From NCBI GenBank assembly GCA_016208495.1, contig JACQXX010000063.1, positions 1 through 64,000 on the forward strand: a DNA stretch of 64,000 nt, in the 5' to 3' direction. The notes under the pieces are model-generated. The model searched no databases. It had not been told where the DNA came from and saw only the letters and a program-made list of their open reading frames with translations. The stretch is from Acidobacteriota bacterium (lineage in GTDB: Bacteria > Acidobacteriota > Blastocatellia > Chloracidobacteriales > Chloracidobacteriaceae). Positions 7,974 to 16,011 of the stretch are shown one piece after another (the first letter of the stretch is position 1; each line of letters opens with the position of its first letter). The position numbers and the translations under genes were made by a program.

Positions 7974-9339
7974 TCTGCAGTTTGAAACGATTTATCCGAT
8001 TGCCGAATTAAAACGCCGCCGGGGTGTGACCGTGACGGCGGTGGACGAAGGCGGCATCGGCGCCGCGCTTGGGTTGGTGCCAGGAGACCGCATCCTGGCC
8101 ATTAATGACCGTAAAGTCCGTGATTACCTGGATTTCCAGTTTTACACCGGCTCTGAGGAACACTTGAAACTGGCCGTTGCCAGGGTTGACGGCAAAAACG
8201 TTGATTTCGAAGTCGCGCTGGACGAAGGGGAAATCTGGGGCCTTGATTTCGAGCAGTTTGTCCCGCGCCAGTGCGGCAACGAATGCTTATTCTGTTTCTG
8301 TGAGCAAAACCCGGAAGATGCCCGCCCATCGCTCTTTTTCCGGGACGAAGACATTCGGCTATCATTTCTGCACGGCAACTACACGACAATGACCACGCTC
8401 ACGAGTGACGAATTTGAGCGCATTGTCGAGCAACGGCTTTCTCCACAGTATGTTTCAGTTCACGCGACTGACCCTGAAGTTCGGCGTCATTTGCTGGGGC
8501 GCAACAAAGCCGATGATATTTTGGGGACGATGCGGCGCTTGCTTGAGCACGATATCGAACTCCACGCCCAGATTGTGCTTTGCCCGCGCATCAACGACGG
8601 AGAAGTGCTTCGCCAGTCAATTTATGAACTGGCGGAACTCTATCCCGGTCTGGTTTCAGTGGCGATTGTGCCGCTTGGATTGACGAAGCACCATCGCAAG
8701 CGTCACCTGCTGACTCCGGTGTGGGACGAATGGTTTGCCGAAATCATTGAGTTGGTCACCCCGTGGCAGAAAGATTTGAACAAGCGGCTCGGTACGAACT
8801 TTGCTTTTTTGGGCGACGAGTTTTATATCCGGGCCAAACAGCCGATTCCGTCAACGCGTCACTATGGGCCGTACCCACAGATTGAAGACGGCGTTGGCAT
8901 GGTCCGGCGGTTTCTCAATAGCTTTCGAACCACGTTGAAGCAGCGCCTGAAACGACCTGGCCTTGCCGACGAGTTACGCCAGGTGACGACGCTGGCCACC
9001 GGGACACTGTTTTACCCAACGCTGGCTGCCGCCGCCGAGGAAATCAATCAGGCGTTTGGAACGCAACTGCACGTGGTCCCGGTCACAAATGAATATTTCG
9101 GCCCGGAAGTGAATGTGTCGGGATTGCTGACCGCCACTGATTTTCTGGCGGCACGCGATCAGTTCAAAGGCCAGAAGTTGTTCATCCCCGGCGAATCAGT
9201 GATGGGAGAGAACCAGATTTTCCTCGACGGTATGACGCTGGCGGATTTGCGAACCAAGCTTGGGATGGATATCCAGCTCGGAGGCATTACGGGGAAGGAT
9301 TTTGTGCTGACAATGTTGGGAAATCGTTCGAAGGGGTAA
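7966..9339 (+). CDS. DUF512 family radical-SAM-like protein with N-terminal PDZ
   Basis: The protein has 457 residues. A PDZ-like segment (about 20-85, including GLVPGDRILAIN) precedes the iron-sulfur site C103-x3-C107-x2-C110 (CGNECLFC), then a TIM-barrel-like body and the C-terminal DUF512 domain. This is the standard architecture of the family annotated as NifB/MoaA-like Fe-S oxidoreductase; the biochemical role is unknown. The ATG at 7966 lies inside the end of the patatin gene and was preferred over an earlier in-frame start because the PDZ begins right after it. An AAGGAGAG about 19 bases upstream is rather far, consistent with coupling to the upstream gene. Confidence 0.88.
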   Translation: MYSLQFETIYPIAELKRRRGVTVTAVDEGGIGAALGLVPGDRILAINDRKVRDYLDFQFYTGSEEHLKLAVARVDGKNVDFEVALDEGEIWGLDFEQFVPRQCGNECLFCFCEQNPEDARPSLFFRDEDIRLSFLHGNYTTMTTLTSDEFERIVEQRLSPQYVSVHATDPEVRRHLLGRNKADDILGTMRRLLEHDIELHAQIVLCPRINDGEVLRQSIYELAELYPGLVSVAIVPLGLTKHHRKRHLLTPVWDEWFAEIIELVTPWQKDLNKRLGTNFAFLGDEFYIRAKQPIPSTRHYGPYPQIEDGVGMVRRFLNSFRTTLKQRLKRPGLADELRQVTTLATGTLFYPTLAAAAEEINQAFGTQLHVVPVTNEYFGPEVNVSGLLTATDFLAARDQFKGQKLFIPGESVMGENQIFLDGMTLADLRTKLGMDIQLGGITGKDFVLTMLGNRSKG

Positions 9340-9409
9340 AAACTGGCCAAAATTTTTGAACAAGGTAGTTGACAAACAGGCATTTCGTGACGATAATGCC
9401 CGTTCCTTT

Positions 9410-9493
9410 GCGGATGTGGCGGAATTGGCAGACGCGCATGGCTCAGGACCATGTGGGCTTCGGCCCTTGGAGGTTCAAGTCCTCTCATCCGCA
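9410..9493 (+). tRNA. tRNA-Leu (anticodon CAG)
   Basis: This is a full class II tRNA cloverleaf: acceptor GCGGATG/CATCCGC with discriminator A, D-arm around AATTGGCAGAC, anticodon stem CATGG/CCATG with loop CTCAGGA, long variable arm GGGCTTCGGCCC, and T-loop GTTCAAGTC. The 3' CCA is not encoded. Confidence 0.96.
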
Positions 9494-9503
9494 TTCCCCA
9501 TTT

Positions 9504-9577
9504 GCACCCGTAGCTCAGTTGGATAGAGCGCTTGACTACGAATCAAGAGGTCGGAAGTTCGAGTCTTCCCGGGTGTA
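9504..9577 (+). tRNA. tRNA-Arg (anticodon ACG)
   Basis: The acceptor GCACCCG pairs with CGGGTGT (one G-U), D-arm is AGCTCAGTTGGATAGAGC, anticodon stem CTTGA/TCAAG with loop CTACGAA, and T-loop GTTCGAGTC. The CCA is not encoded. It follows tRNA-Leu by 10 bases and was probably transcribed with it. The A34 wobble base implies TadA editing to inosine. Confidence 0.96.
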
Positions 9578-9596
9578 CTTTTAGAATCAAGGATTT

Positions 9597-9622
9597 AGCC
9601 CGCTTGCCAAAGCGGGCTTTTT
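9597..9622 (+). terminator. Rho-independent terminator of the tRNA pair
   Basis: The stem GCCCGCTT/AAGCGGGC has a four-base loop and is followed by TTTTT, 20 bases after tRNA-Arg. Confidence 0.9.
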
Positions 9623-9633
9623 GCTTTTTGGGT

Positions 9634-9894
9634 TCAGGAAAAACCAGTCAGGGAGTTCAAGACGCCTGTGGCCGCTTGAATCTGATTGAGTGCGTCCCAG
9701 TATTCGGCGTCGCTTCGAATCATAACGAAACTCCACATCCGACAGGTCAGTTTCCCTGGTTCAATAATAGGGAATATCAGCTTGATGTATGAGTCAAGTT
9801 TTTCATTTCTTGAATCTATGCCAACTCGAATAGCGCTCTCGATAGGAAGTTTTTGAAAGTACGGCTCAGGAACTTTCGGAATTCGAACGTTGAA
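9634..9894 (-). pseudogene. Protein-like open frame without a start codon (possible broken small gene)
   Basis: On the minus strand an 86-codon frame runs from just after an in-frame stop (9897-9895) to a TGA at 9636-9634. It encodes a plausible protein (FNVRIPKVPEPYFQKL, later MWSFVMIRSDAEYWDALNQ). It has no ATG, GTG or TTG in its first two thirds. An ATG at 9911 is open in another frame, so a single frameshift near 9890 would join them. It may be a decayed gene or a chance frame; no family was recognised. Confidence 0.35.
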
Positions 9895-9941
9895 TCAAGG
9901 ACACTTCTCATTTTTCAATAGCACGAAAGATTTTAAACAAA

Positions 9942-10442
9942 ATGTACAAGCTTGCGCCTCAAATCGAATCCTTCGCCGATGCGGCCAGCCGCTACTGCGC
10001 GTGGGTGGAAGCGGTTGAAACCTATTCCTTTGAAGAAGTCTCCCACCTGCGGCTTCTCCTGGCGGAGTTGCATCTGGGTGTGTTGCGATTGTGGCCGGTC
10101 AAACATGGTGCTGATATCCGGATTGAAGCGCTTTCTCACGAGGAATGGAAAGTGATTTACTCCAGACTGGCCCAGTTTGAACTCAATTACTACTGGGATG
10201 TGTTTAACCCGCTCGATTCTGAAAACACAACTTCCATCTGCAGTAGCCTGGCCGACGATCTGGCTGACATCTATCGGGATGTAAAGAAAGGACTTGCTTG
10301 CTATGACCAGGGACGTTTGACTGAAGCTGCCTGGGAATGGCGCTTTTTGTTTGAAATCCATTGGGGACAACATTTGACCGGGGCGCAACGGGCGCTTCAC
10401 TGGTATTTTACCAGGGTGGATATTCTGGATTTGATGGGCTGA
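9942..10442 (+). CDS. DUF5063 domain-containing protein
   Basis: This is a 166-residue soluble, helical protein with the DUF5063 pattern: an N-terminal F-A-D-A-A-x-x-Y-C-x-W-V-E helix, a central LLAELHLGVL helix, and the C-terminal WEWRFLFEIHWGQHL helix around residues 136-150. The family is short and cytoplasmic, and its function is unknown. The gene is monocistronic and converges with the GNAT gene, with only 26 bases between stops. No strong ribosome site precedes the ATG. Confidence 0.8.
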   Translation: MYKLAPQIESFADAASRYCAWVEAVETYSFEEVSHLRLLLAELHLGVLRLWPVKHGADIRIEALSHEEWKVIYSRLAQFELNYYWDVFNPLDSENTTSICSSLADDLADIYRDVKKGLACYDQGRLTEAAWEWRFLFEIHWGQHLTGAQRALHWYFTRVDILDLMG

Positions 10443-10468
10443 GGAACCCGTGAGTTGAAAGCCAGGTT

Positions 10469-10972
10469 TCACAATCTCAACCCGGCACGATATTCGCGGG
10501 CCAGGATGGACATAATCACCAGTGAACCAAAGTTCCCATCTCGCTTGACCACGGCTTCGCGCAGTGTTCCTTCTTCATAAAACCCAGTTGCCTGATAGGT
10601 GTGACGGGCACGAACGTTGTCATCAAAGACGTCCAGCCAGAGGCGATTGGCGTTCAGTTCAGAAAACGCCAGCTCAATTACTTTGTATAAAACCGGCTTC
10701 CCAAACCCAGTTCCGGGTTGGGAGACCACAATCCGGGCCAGTTCGATGCTTCGGGCGGGTGAGGTGAGCCCGGCCAGGATCACGTAGGCGCCGGGCTGTC
10801 CGGCTTCGTCAGTCGCCATCAGGTAGCGTTTATCGGGGTCTGTCAGGTTTTTCAGGTGTGTTTCAGCCGACCAGTGACCGATAAATGCTTCAAATTCAGA
10901 GCGTTGTTCCTGGGCTACGATCCAGGCAATATCTTCCGGAGTTGCAGGGCGGAGAATTGGTTGAAATGTCAT
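10469..10972 (-). CDS. GNAT family N-acetyltransferase
   Basis: The protein has 167 residues covering one complete GNAT fold. Landmarks are the N-terminal LRPATPEDI strand-turn, the acetyl-CoA loop region around IVVSQPGTGFGKPVL (residues 84-97), and the C-terminal RLWLDVFDDNVRARHTYQATGFYEEG segment, typical of RimI/RimL-like acetyltransferases. The loop reads QPGTGFG instead of the canonical Q/R-x-x-G-x-G/A. The acceptor is unknown. A GGGTTGCT minisatellite lies right upstream. Confidence 0.85.
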   Translation of the reverse strand: MTFQPILRPATPEDIAWIVAQEQRSEFEAFIGHWSAETHLKNLTDPDKRYLMATDEAGQPGAYVILAGLTSPARSIELARIVVSQPGTGFGKPVLYKVIELAFSELNANRLWLDVFDDNVRARHTYQATGFYEEGTLREAVVKRDGNFGSLVIMSILAREYRAGLRL

Positions 10973-10980
10973 ATCTTTTA

Positions 10981-11019
10981 GGGTTGCTGGGTTGCTGGGT
11001 TCGGGGTTGCTAGGAAATC
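10981..11019. repeat. Short GGGTTGCT array
   Basis: GGGTTGCT is repeated two to three times with drift to GGGTTCGGGGTTGCT. It lies in the promoter region of the GNAT gene and is related to the GGGTTC-type words elsewhere. Confidence 0.7.
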
Positions 11020-11050
11020 TAGTTTTTTCAGTTATTGAGATTCAATGGTG

Positions 11051-11629
11051 TTATGTTTTTTGTCCGATTGTCTGTTGAATCCCTGGTGCGACCAGTTCGT
11101 GGAATATTTCATCCATTCGCTCTGGAGAATAGGGCATGTTGCTTTCAAGCCACCATTTCAGCATGGAAAAAAGTGTGCTGGCGATGTGGTGTGCCAGAAT
11201 CGCCGGCGGCACGGATATCGAGACAGATTGTGACACCAGCTTGTGTTCGATCTTTTTGCTCAGGTAGTCCGTCCCGGTTTTTAGGATCAACTCCATTTTT
11301 CGCGACATCGCCAGGGCTCGATACAGGTGATGAAAGTCCTGAAGGTGGCTAAAGAGCTGTCGAACGGGGACGATTTGAGCTTTGCCAGCCTGCTCCAACT
11401 GGATGTGCCGGTTGACTCCATCCAGAAGATTTTCGAAATCGCTCAGAAAGAGGTCTTCTTTGTCGCGGAAATGGGCGTAAAACGTCGCCCGTCCGACATT
11501 GGCGCGGTCAATTACATTCTGCACCGTGATTTCGTCATAGTGCTTTTCCAGAATCAGCTCAATCAGTGCGTCTCCCAACATATCGCGAGTGCGACGGGTT
11601 CGCCGGTCTTTTTTCTGTTTTTCCATCAT
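11051..11629 (-). CDS. TetR/AcrR family transcriptional regulator
   Basis: The protein has 192 residues from the ATG at 11629, chosen because AGGAG lies four bases upstream. The N-terminal TetR helix-turn-helix (residues 15-60) is clear: TVQNVIDRANVGRATFYAHF. The ligand-binding half is helical and has no assigned inducer. It is transcribed divergently from the four-helix membrane protein at 11774, and the spacer holds a tripartite inverted/direct repeat (11648-11682) that is a good operator candidate, so local autoregulation and control of the neighbour are likely. Confidence 0.9.
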   Translation of the reverse strand: MMEKQKKDRRTRRTRDMLGDALIELILEKHYDEITVQNVIDRANVGRATFYAHFRDKEDLFLSDFENLLDGVNRHIQLEQAGKAQIVPVRQLFSHLQDFHHLYRALAMSRKMELILKTGTDYLSKKIEHKLVSQSVSISVPPAILAHHIASTLFSMLKWWLESNMPYSPERMDEIFHELVAPGIQQTIGQKT

Positions 11630-11647
11630 CAAGCTCCTCACGTTTTC

Positions 11648-11682
11648 GAACAATCCGGGCCTGGTTGTTCAGTTTGGAACAA
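11648..11682. promoter_or_regulatory. Candidate TetR operator
   Basis: Three half-sites are present: GAACAA (11648-11653), TTGTTC (11665-11670) and GAACAA (11677-11682). The last two form a perfect inverted repeat with a 6-base spacer. The flanks also repeat (GAACAATCCGGGCCTGG and GAACAAATCCGGCCAGG). The site lies between the divergent regulator and membrane-protein starts. Confidence 0.5.
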
Positions 11683-11773
11683 ATCCGGCCAGGCTGTTTG
11701 GTGACCTGATTTCATCTGCTGGATAGACTTACGGTCAACCTTTTATTTTTTGATATCAGAAGGACGTTGACCC

Positions 11774-12442
11774 ATGAAACAGCAGTCAATCTATGGAATT
11801 GCTCTGATTGTCGGTTCTCTGGCCGGTGTTGTAACCCTGATTTTCCATCCATCGGGACTGAGCCACACTGCGTCACCTGATCAAATGGGGCATCTGGCTC
11901 AAGTGGCGGTGGTCACCCATGCCCTGGCGCTGGTCAGTCTTCCAATCCTGGTCTTTGGGTTTCTTGGATTTACCCTCAAACAAGGGGGAGGTCGTCCGTT
12001 GATCCAGGCTGGTTTTGTGGCCTATGTCTTTGCTTCTTTTTGGGTTTCAATTTCAGCCGTTTCCAGCGGGCTGATTGCACCACAACTCATTCGGCAAATG
12101 GTTGGAGCGGATGAATCAGCCCAGAAAGTTCTGCAAACCATTTTATCGTACAATTTCCAACTCAATCAGGGATTTGCAAAGCTCTTTGTGATTGGTTCAT
12201 CCGTGGCGGTGATCCTCTGGTCAATTTCTTTGTTGAAATCAGGGACCATTCGCTGGCTGGGGATTCTTGGGTGTGTGATTGGACTGGTCAACCTGTTTGT
12301 TTTTGGTCTGGGGCATCTCCGGCTCAATGTGCATGGGTTTGGTCTGTTTACTTTTATCCAGTCAACCTGGGTGATTTTGTTGGGGGCGATGATGTGTCGA
12401 GTTATTGATTTCTTTCCAGGCGAGTCAGGTCGGATGGAATGA
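11774..12442 (+). CDS. Integral membrane protein, DUF4386-like
   Basis: The protein has 222 residues with about six hydrophobic helices (approximately 5-25, 45-70, 78-100, 135-155, 160-180, 190-215) and short polar loops. It resembles the small DUF4386-type membrane proteins, but the match is only by style. An AGAAGGA ribosome site precedes the ATG. It is likely regulated by the divergent TetR protein, which would fit a membrane function induced by a small molecule. No transport motif was recognised. Confidence 0.7.
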   Translation: MKQQSIYGIALIVGSLAGVVTLIFHPSGLSHTASPDQMGHLAQVAVVTHALALVSLPILVFGFLGFTLKQGGGRPLIQAGFVAYVFASFWVSISAVSSGLIAPQLIRQMVGADESAQKVLQTILSYNFQLNQGFAKLFVIGSSVAVILWSISLLKSGTIRWLGILGCVIGLVNLFVFGLGHLRLNVHGFGLFTFIQSTWVILLGAMMCRVIDFFPGESGRME

Positions 12443-12572
12443 AAGCCTTGTGTAATCAATGGATTGCAAGGATAAAGATTACAAAAAGACTTGTCTTGAC
12501 AAATCCTGTAATCAACCCTTACCCTCAACACACAGCCACAAAACATATTTTGATATTTCCTTCTGGATGTTT

Positions 12573-12860
12573 ATGACAAATGAAGAACTTTTAGCTGCTG
12601 TTTTGACGGCACTGGATGTAAAACTTAAACCCATACAAGAAGACATTGCTCAACTCAAGGGTGATGTGAATCAACTCAAGGGTGATGTGAATCAACTCAA
12701 GGGTGATGTGAATCAACTCAAGTCCAAAATCCAAACCACGTTTAACGCAGTTCTGGATGTTGGTCGGGATGTTCGAGAGTTGAAAGCTCAATATCGTTCA
12801 ATGGAAGCCCGCATGGATTTACTCGAATCACGAGTTGAGAAACTTGAAGCACGCCCGTAG
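12573..12860 (+). CDS. Small coiled-coil protein with heptad-encoding DNA repeat
   Basis: The protein has 95 residues from the ATG at 12573 (an ATG at 12567 and a longer frame from 12459 are alternatives; none has a strong ribosome site). The whole chain after residue 15 is coiled-coil-like: QLKGDVN repeated three to four times, then further heptads to the end (MEARMDLLESRVEKLEAR). No membrane segment is present. It resembles short unannotated coiled-coil proteins in cyanobacteria and acidobacteria; the function is unknown. The gene has its own terminator. Confidence 0.65.
   Translation: MTNEELLAAVLTALDVKLKPIQEDIAQLKGDVNQLKGDVNQLKGDVNQLKSKIQTTFNAVLDVGRDVRELKAQYRSMEARMDLLESRVEKLEARP
12651..12722 (+). 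repeat. 21-bp in-frame tandem repeat (3.4 copies)
   Basis: The unit begins CAACTCAAGGGTGATG and is repeated perfectly at 12651, 12672 and 12693, with a partial fourth copy to 12722. Each unit encodes one heptad, QLKGDVN. Confidence 0.95.
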
Positions 12861-12887
12861 TGGCTTAATGAATATTATTCTTGAATT

Positions 12888-12916
12888 AAGCCCGTCAGAA
12901 TGTTCTGACGGGCTTT
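12888..12916 (+). terminator. Rho-independent terminator after the coiled-coil gene
   Basis: The stem AAGCCCGTCAGAA / TTCTGACGGGCTT has a 2-base loop followed by TT. Confidence 0.9.
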
Positions 12917-13019
12917 TGCATTTCAGAAACAAGATTCCAAGCTCCAAACTCTGGCCTTCAATTTGCACCTGCTCAGGATCAAAGAAATTAAATTTAACTC
13001 TCTGGTAGGAACGAAGGCG

Positions 13020-15692
13020 ATGAATGTCAATCTTAAATCACTCATTGGTAAATTAAATCCAACGTGCCGGGCGGTGCTCGAAGCATCAGCCGGTTTGTGT
13101 ATGCAACGAACCCACTACGACGTGGAAATCGAGCACTTCCTGATGAAGCTTCTGGATGTGCCCAACACCGATTGCGTCGCGATCTTTCGGGCGTTTGAAG
13201 TCAATCAGGCCCAGCTCGGACGCGATATTTTGCGGACGCTGGACCGCTTCAAGACCGGCAATGGGCGGACTCCGGCGCTCTCTCCGCGCATTCCACAACT
13301 GATTCAGGAAGCCTGGCTGGTGGCTTCGGTCGAGTTTGGTGTGACTTCCATTCGTACTGGTCACCTGCTGCTGGCACTGCTCCGAAATGAGCAACTGGCC
13401 CGTATTGGCCGCGAAACATCGCGCGAATTGCTCCAAATCTCAGTTGAACAGTTGCAGCGCAAGTTCACTGAAGTCACCGCTGGCTCGCTTGAAGCCCAGG
13501 CTGCCACAACTGAATTGAATTCACCGGCAGATCAAACTCAATTAAATTCGCAAAACCAAAATTCAATTAAATCAGCCGCGTTGGATCAATTCACGATTGA
13601 TTTGACGGCGAAAGCACGCAAAGGCGATATTGATCCAGTGTTGGGCCGCGATTTCGAAATCCGGCAGGTGATTGATATTTTGACCCGTCGGCGACAAAAC
13701 AACCCCATTTTGACGGGTGAAGCCGGGGTTGGTAAAACCGCGGTTGTCGAAGGGTTGGCGCTCCGGGTGGCCAAAGGCGATGTGCCCGAAATTCTGAAAA
13801 AAGTGGCGATTCGGACACTCGACCTGGGGCTCTTACAAGCTGGCGCTGGAATTAAAGGCGAATTTGAAAGCCGACTCAAGTCGGTCATTGACGAAGTGAA
13901 AGCGTCGCCGCAGCCAATCATTCTGTTTATTGACGAAGCGCACACCATGATTGGGGCTGGCGGTCAGGCTGGTCAAAACGATGCCGCCAACCTGCTCAAG
14001 CCCGCACTGGCTCGTGGGGAACTGCGCACGATTGCCGCCACAACCTGGGCGGAGTACAAAAAATATTTCGAAAAAGATGCCGCGCTGGCGCGACGCTTCC
14101 AGGTGGTCAAGGTCGAAGAACCAACCGAAGCCAAAGCCATGGTGATGATGCGAGGCATTGTTGAATCACTCGAAACCCACCACAACGTTCGGATTCTGGA
14201 CGAAGCGATTGAAGCCGCCGTGAAACTTTCGCACCGTTACATTACCGGGCGGCAACTTCCAGATAAATCGGTGAGCGTGCTTGATACCGCCTGTGCCCGT
14301 GTCGCCATTGGACAGATGGCGACACCGCCAGCGATTGAAGATGCCGAACGCCAGATTGAGCAGTTGACGACCGAAATCCGTGTTTTGGAACGCGAAACCG
14401 CGACGGGTGCTGCGCATGACCAACGCATCAGCGACCTGACTGCTCAACGTGCCCAGGTCGAAGAAACGCTTTCACGTTTGAAAGATCAATTGGACAAGGA
14501 ATCAGCCCTCATCAATCGAATTCGCGATATTCGAACCCACCTGGAAGCGCTTCATCACGGAGAGCCCACCTCAGACCGCGAACTGGCAAAACAAAGTCCA
14601 GACTCACTCCGCACCGATTTGCAGTGGCTCCAGGAAGAACTGGAAGCCGTTCAGGGAGAAACACCGCTGATGCAGGTTTGTGTGACCGGTCAAACCATTG
14701 CCGAAGTCATTTCCGGCTGGACTGGTATCCCGGTTGGTCGCATGGTCACCGATGAAATCAATGCCGTGCTGGCGCTCAAAGATCGTCTGGAACAACGCGT
14801 CGTGGGCCAGAGCCATGCCCTGGAAAGTATTGCCCAGCGAATTCGGACTTCACGGGCCAGTCTGACTGACCCACGGCGTCCGGTTGGGGTTTTCCTGCTG
14901 GTTGGGCCAAGCGGCGTCGGAAAAACCGAGACCGCGCTGACACTGGCCGAAACGCTCTATGGCGGCGAACGCAACCTGATCACGATCAATATGAGCGAAT
15001 ATCAGGAAGCCCACACCGTTTCATCGCTCAAGGGCTCGCCTCCAGGCTATGTCGGATATGGTGAAGGTGGCGTGCTGACCGAAGCCGTTCGCCGCAAACC
15101 CTATTCGGTGGTGCTGCTTGATGAAGTCGAAAAAGCCCATCCGGATGTGATGGAACTCTTTTATCAGGTCTTTGATAAAGGAATACTGGAAGATGGCGAA
15201 GGCCGCGAAATTGACTTCAAGAACACCGTGATTTTGCTGACCTCGAATGTGGCGAGCGATTCGATGATGCTGCTGTGTACCGATCCAGAAGAGCCACGAC
15301 CGGAACCAGAAGTGCTGGTTGAAGCCATTCGCCCGGCACTGATCAAAACCTTCAAACCGGCCCTGCTTGGTCGAATGGTGGTTGTCCCTTATTATCCAAT
15401 CGCAGATGATGTGATGCGCCAGATTGTGACGCTCCAACTGGGTCGGATTGGTCGTCGGCTGGCCGAAAATCACAATGCGGCTTTCAGTTATGACGAAGCC
15501 GTGGTGGATGAAATCGTCAAACGCTGCACCGAAGTCGAAAGTGGTGCTCGCAATGTAGATAACATTTTGACTGGAACCATGCTGCCGGAAATGGCGGAAG
15601 AAGTTCTGGCCAGAATGGCTGCCGGAGAGACCCTGGCTCAGGTTCATGTCGGTATGACTGAAACGGGTCAATTTACCTATCAGGTGCGGTAA
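13020..15692 (+). CDS. clpV: ClpV-type AAA+ ATPase (type VI secretion ATPase TssH-like)
   Basis: The protein has 890 residues from the ATG at 13020, where an AAGG site fits; the earlier start at 12963 adds an unlikely leader. It has an N-terminal Clp_N double repeat (1-150), AAA1 with Walker A GEAGVGKT at 233-240, a coiled M-domain (about 420-540), AAA2 with Walker A GPSGVGKT near 632-639, and a ClpB-type D2-small domain. The Clp_N sequence and 890-aa length match ClpV rather than ClpB or ClpC. ClpV disassembles the contracted VipA/VipB sheath of type VI secretion systems. No other T6SS gene is in the window, so the partners are elsewhere or the protein has a different unfoldase role. Confidence 0.82.
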   Translation: MNVNLKSLIGKLNPTCRAVLEASAGLCMQRTHYDVEIEHFLMKLLDVPNTDCVAIFRAFEVNQAQLGRDILRTLDRFKTGNGRTPALSPRIPQLIQEAWLVASVEFGVTSIRTGHLLLALLRNEQLARIGRETSRELLQISVEQLQRKFTEVTAGSLEAQAATTELNSPADQTQLNSQNQNSIKSAALDQFTIDLTAKARKGDIDPVLGRDFEIRQVIDILTRRRQNNPILTGEAGVGKTAVVEGLALRVAKGDVPEILKKVAIRTLDLGLLQAGAGIKGEFESRLKSVIDEVKASPQPIILFIDEAHTMIGAGGQAGQNDAANLLKPALARGELRTIAATTWAEYKKYFEKDAALARRFQVVKVEEPTEAKAMVMMRGIVESLETHHNVRILDEAIEAAVKLSHRYITGRQLPDKSVSVLDTACARVAIGQMATPPAIEDAERQIEQLTTEIRVLERETATGAAHDQRISDLTAQRAQVEETLSRLKDQLDKESALINRIRDIRTHLEALHHGEPTSDRELAKQSPDSLRTDLQWLQEELEAVQGETPLMQVCVTGQTIAEVISGWTGIPVGRMVTDEINAVLALKDRLEQRVVGQSHALESIAQRIRTSRASLTDPRRPVGVFLLVGPSGVGKTETALTLAETLYGGERNLITINMSEYQEAHTVSSLKGSPPGYVGYGEGGVLTEAVRRKPYSVVLLDEVEKAHPDVMELFYQVFDKGILEDGEGREIDFKNTVILLTSNVASDSMMLLCTDPEEPRPEPEVLVEAIRPALIKTFKPALLGRMVVVPYYPIADDVMRQIVTLQLGRIGRRLAENHNAAFSYDEAVVDEIVKRCTEVESGARNVDNILTGTMLPEMAEEVLARMAAGETLAQVHVGMTETGQFTYQVR

Positions 15693-15700
15693 GGAAAAAC

Positions 15701-15769
15701 GGGTTCCGGGTTCCGGGTTCCGGGTTCCGGGTTCCGGGTTCCGGGTTCCGGGTTCCGGGTTCCGGGTTT
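15701..15769 (+). repeat. GGGTTCC tandem array (about 10 copies), G-quadruplex type
   Basis: This is a near-perfect 7-bp repeat lying between the clpV stop codon and its terminator, so it is part of the clpV 3' UTR. Runs of GGG with TTCC loops satisfy the quadruplex pattern. It ends in GGGTTTTCGAATC, the phrase that opens the core of the related elements at 34.4, 44.5, 52.7 and 62.5 kb. Confidence 0.95.
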
Positions 15770-15783
15770 TCGAATCAACTACA

Positions 15784-15822
15784 ACGGGCAGAGACCAGTC
15801 TGGTTTCTGCCCGTTTTGTTTT
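15784..15822 (+). terminator. Rho-independent terminator of clpV
   Basis: The stem ACGGGCAGAGACC / GGTTTCTGCCCGT has a 5-base loop followed by TTTGTTTTG. It is separated from the clpV stop by the GGGTTCC array. Confidence 0.85.
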
Positions 15823-15921
15823 GTATCGAAATGCAAACCAATGAGTGGTACTCTGGTGTAAGGATTCTTACCTTATATTCAATCTCACTGATCCAAGCTT
15901 TCATTCTGTCACTCCTTTCAA

Positions 15922-15968
15922 GGGTTCAAAGGTTTTGAACCCCACCTGCTTACGCGGGTGGTACTGAC
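15922..15968. repeat. Two adjacent palindromes, the second REP-like
   Basis: GGGTTCAAA-GGT-TTTGAACCC (15922-15942) is a perfect hairpin. It runs into CCCACCTGCTTACGCGGGTGG plus TACTGAC (15941-15968). The reverse complement of the second element reappears with two changes at 31603-31630. Confidence 0.8.
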
Positions 15969-16011
15969 TATTTTGCTACTTTGTTATTCAGCTATGTGCA
16001 GGGGGATCAAT

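Noticed and set aside
9369-9584. 71-codon plus-strand frame over the tRNA genes
   Set aside because: It is a shadow of two perfect tRNA cloverleaves.
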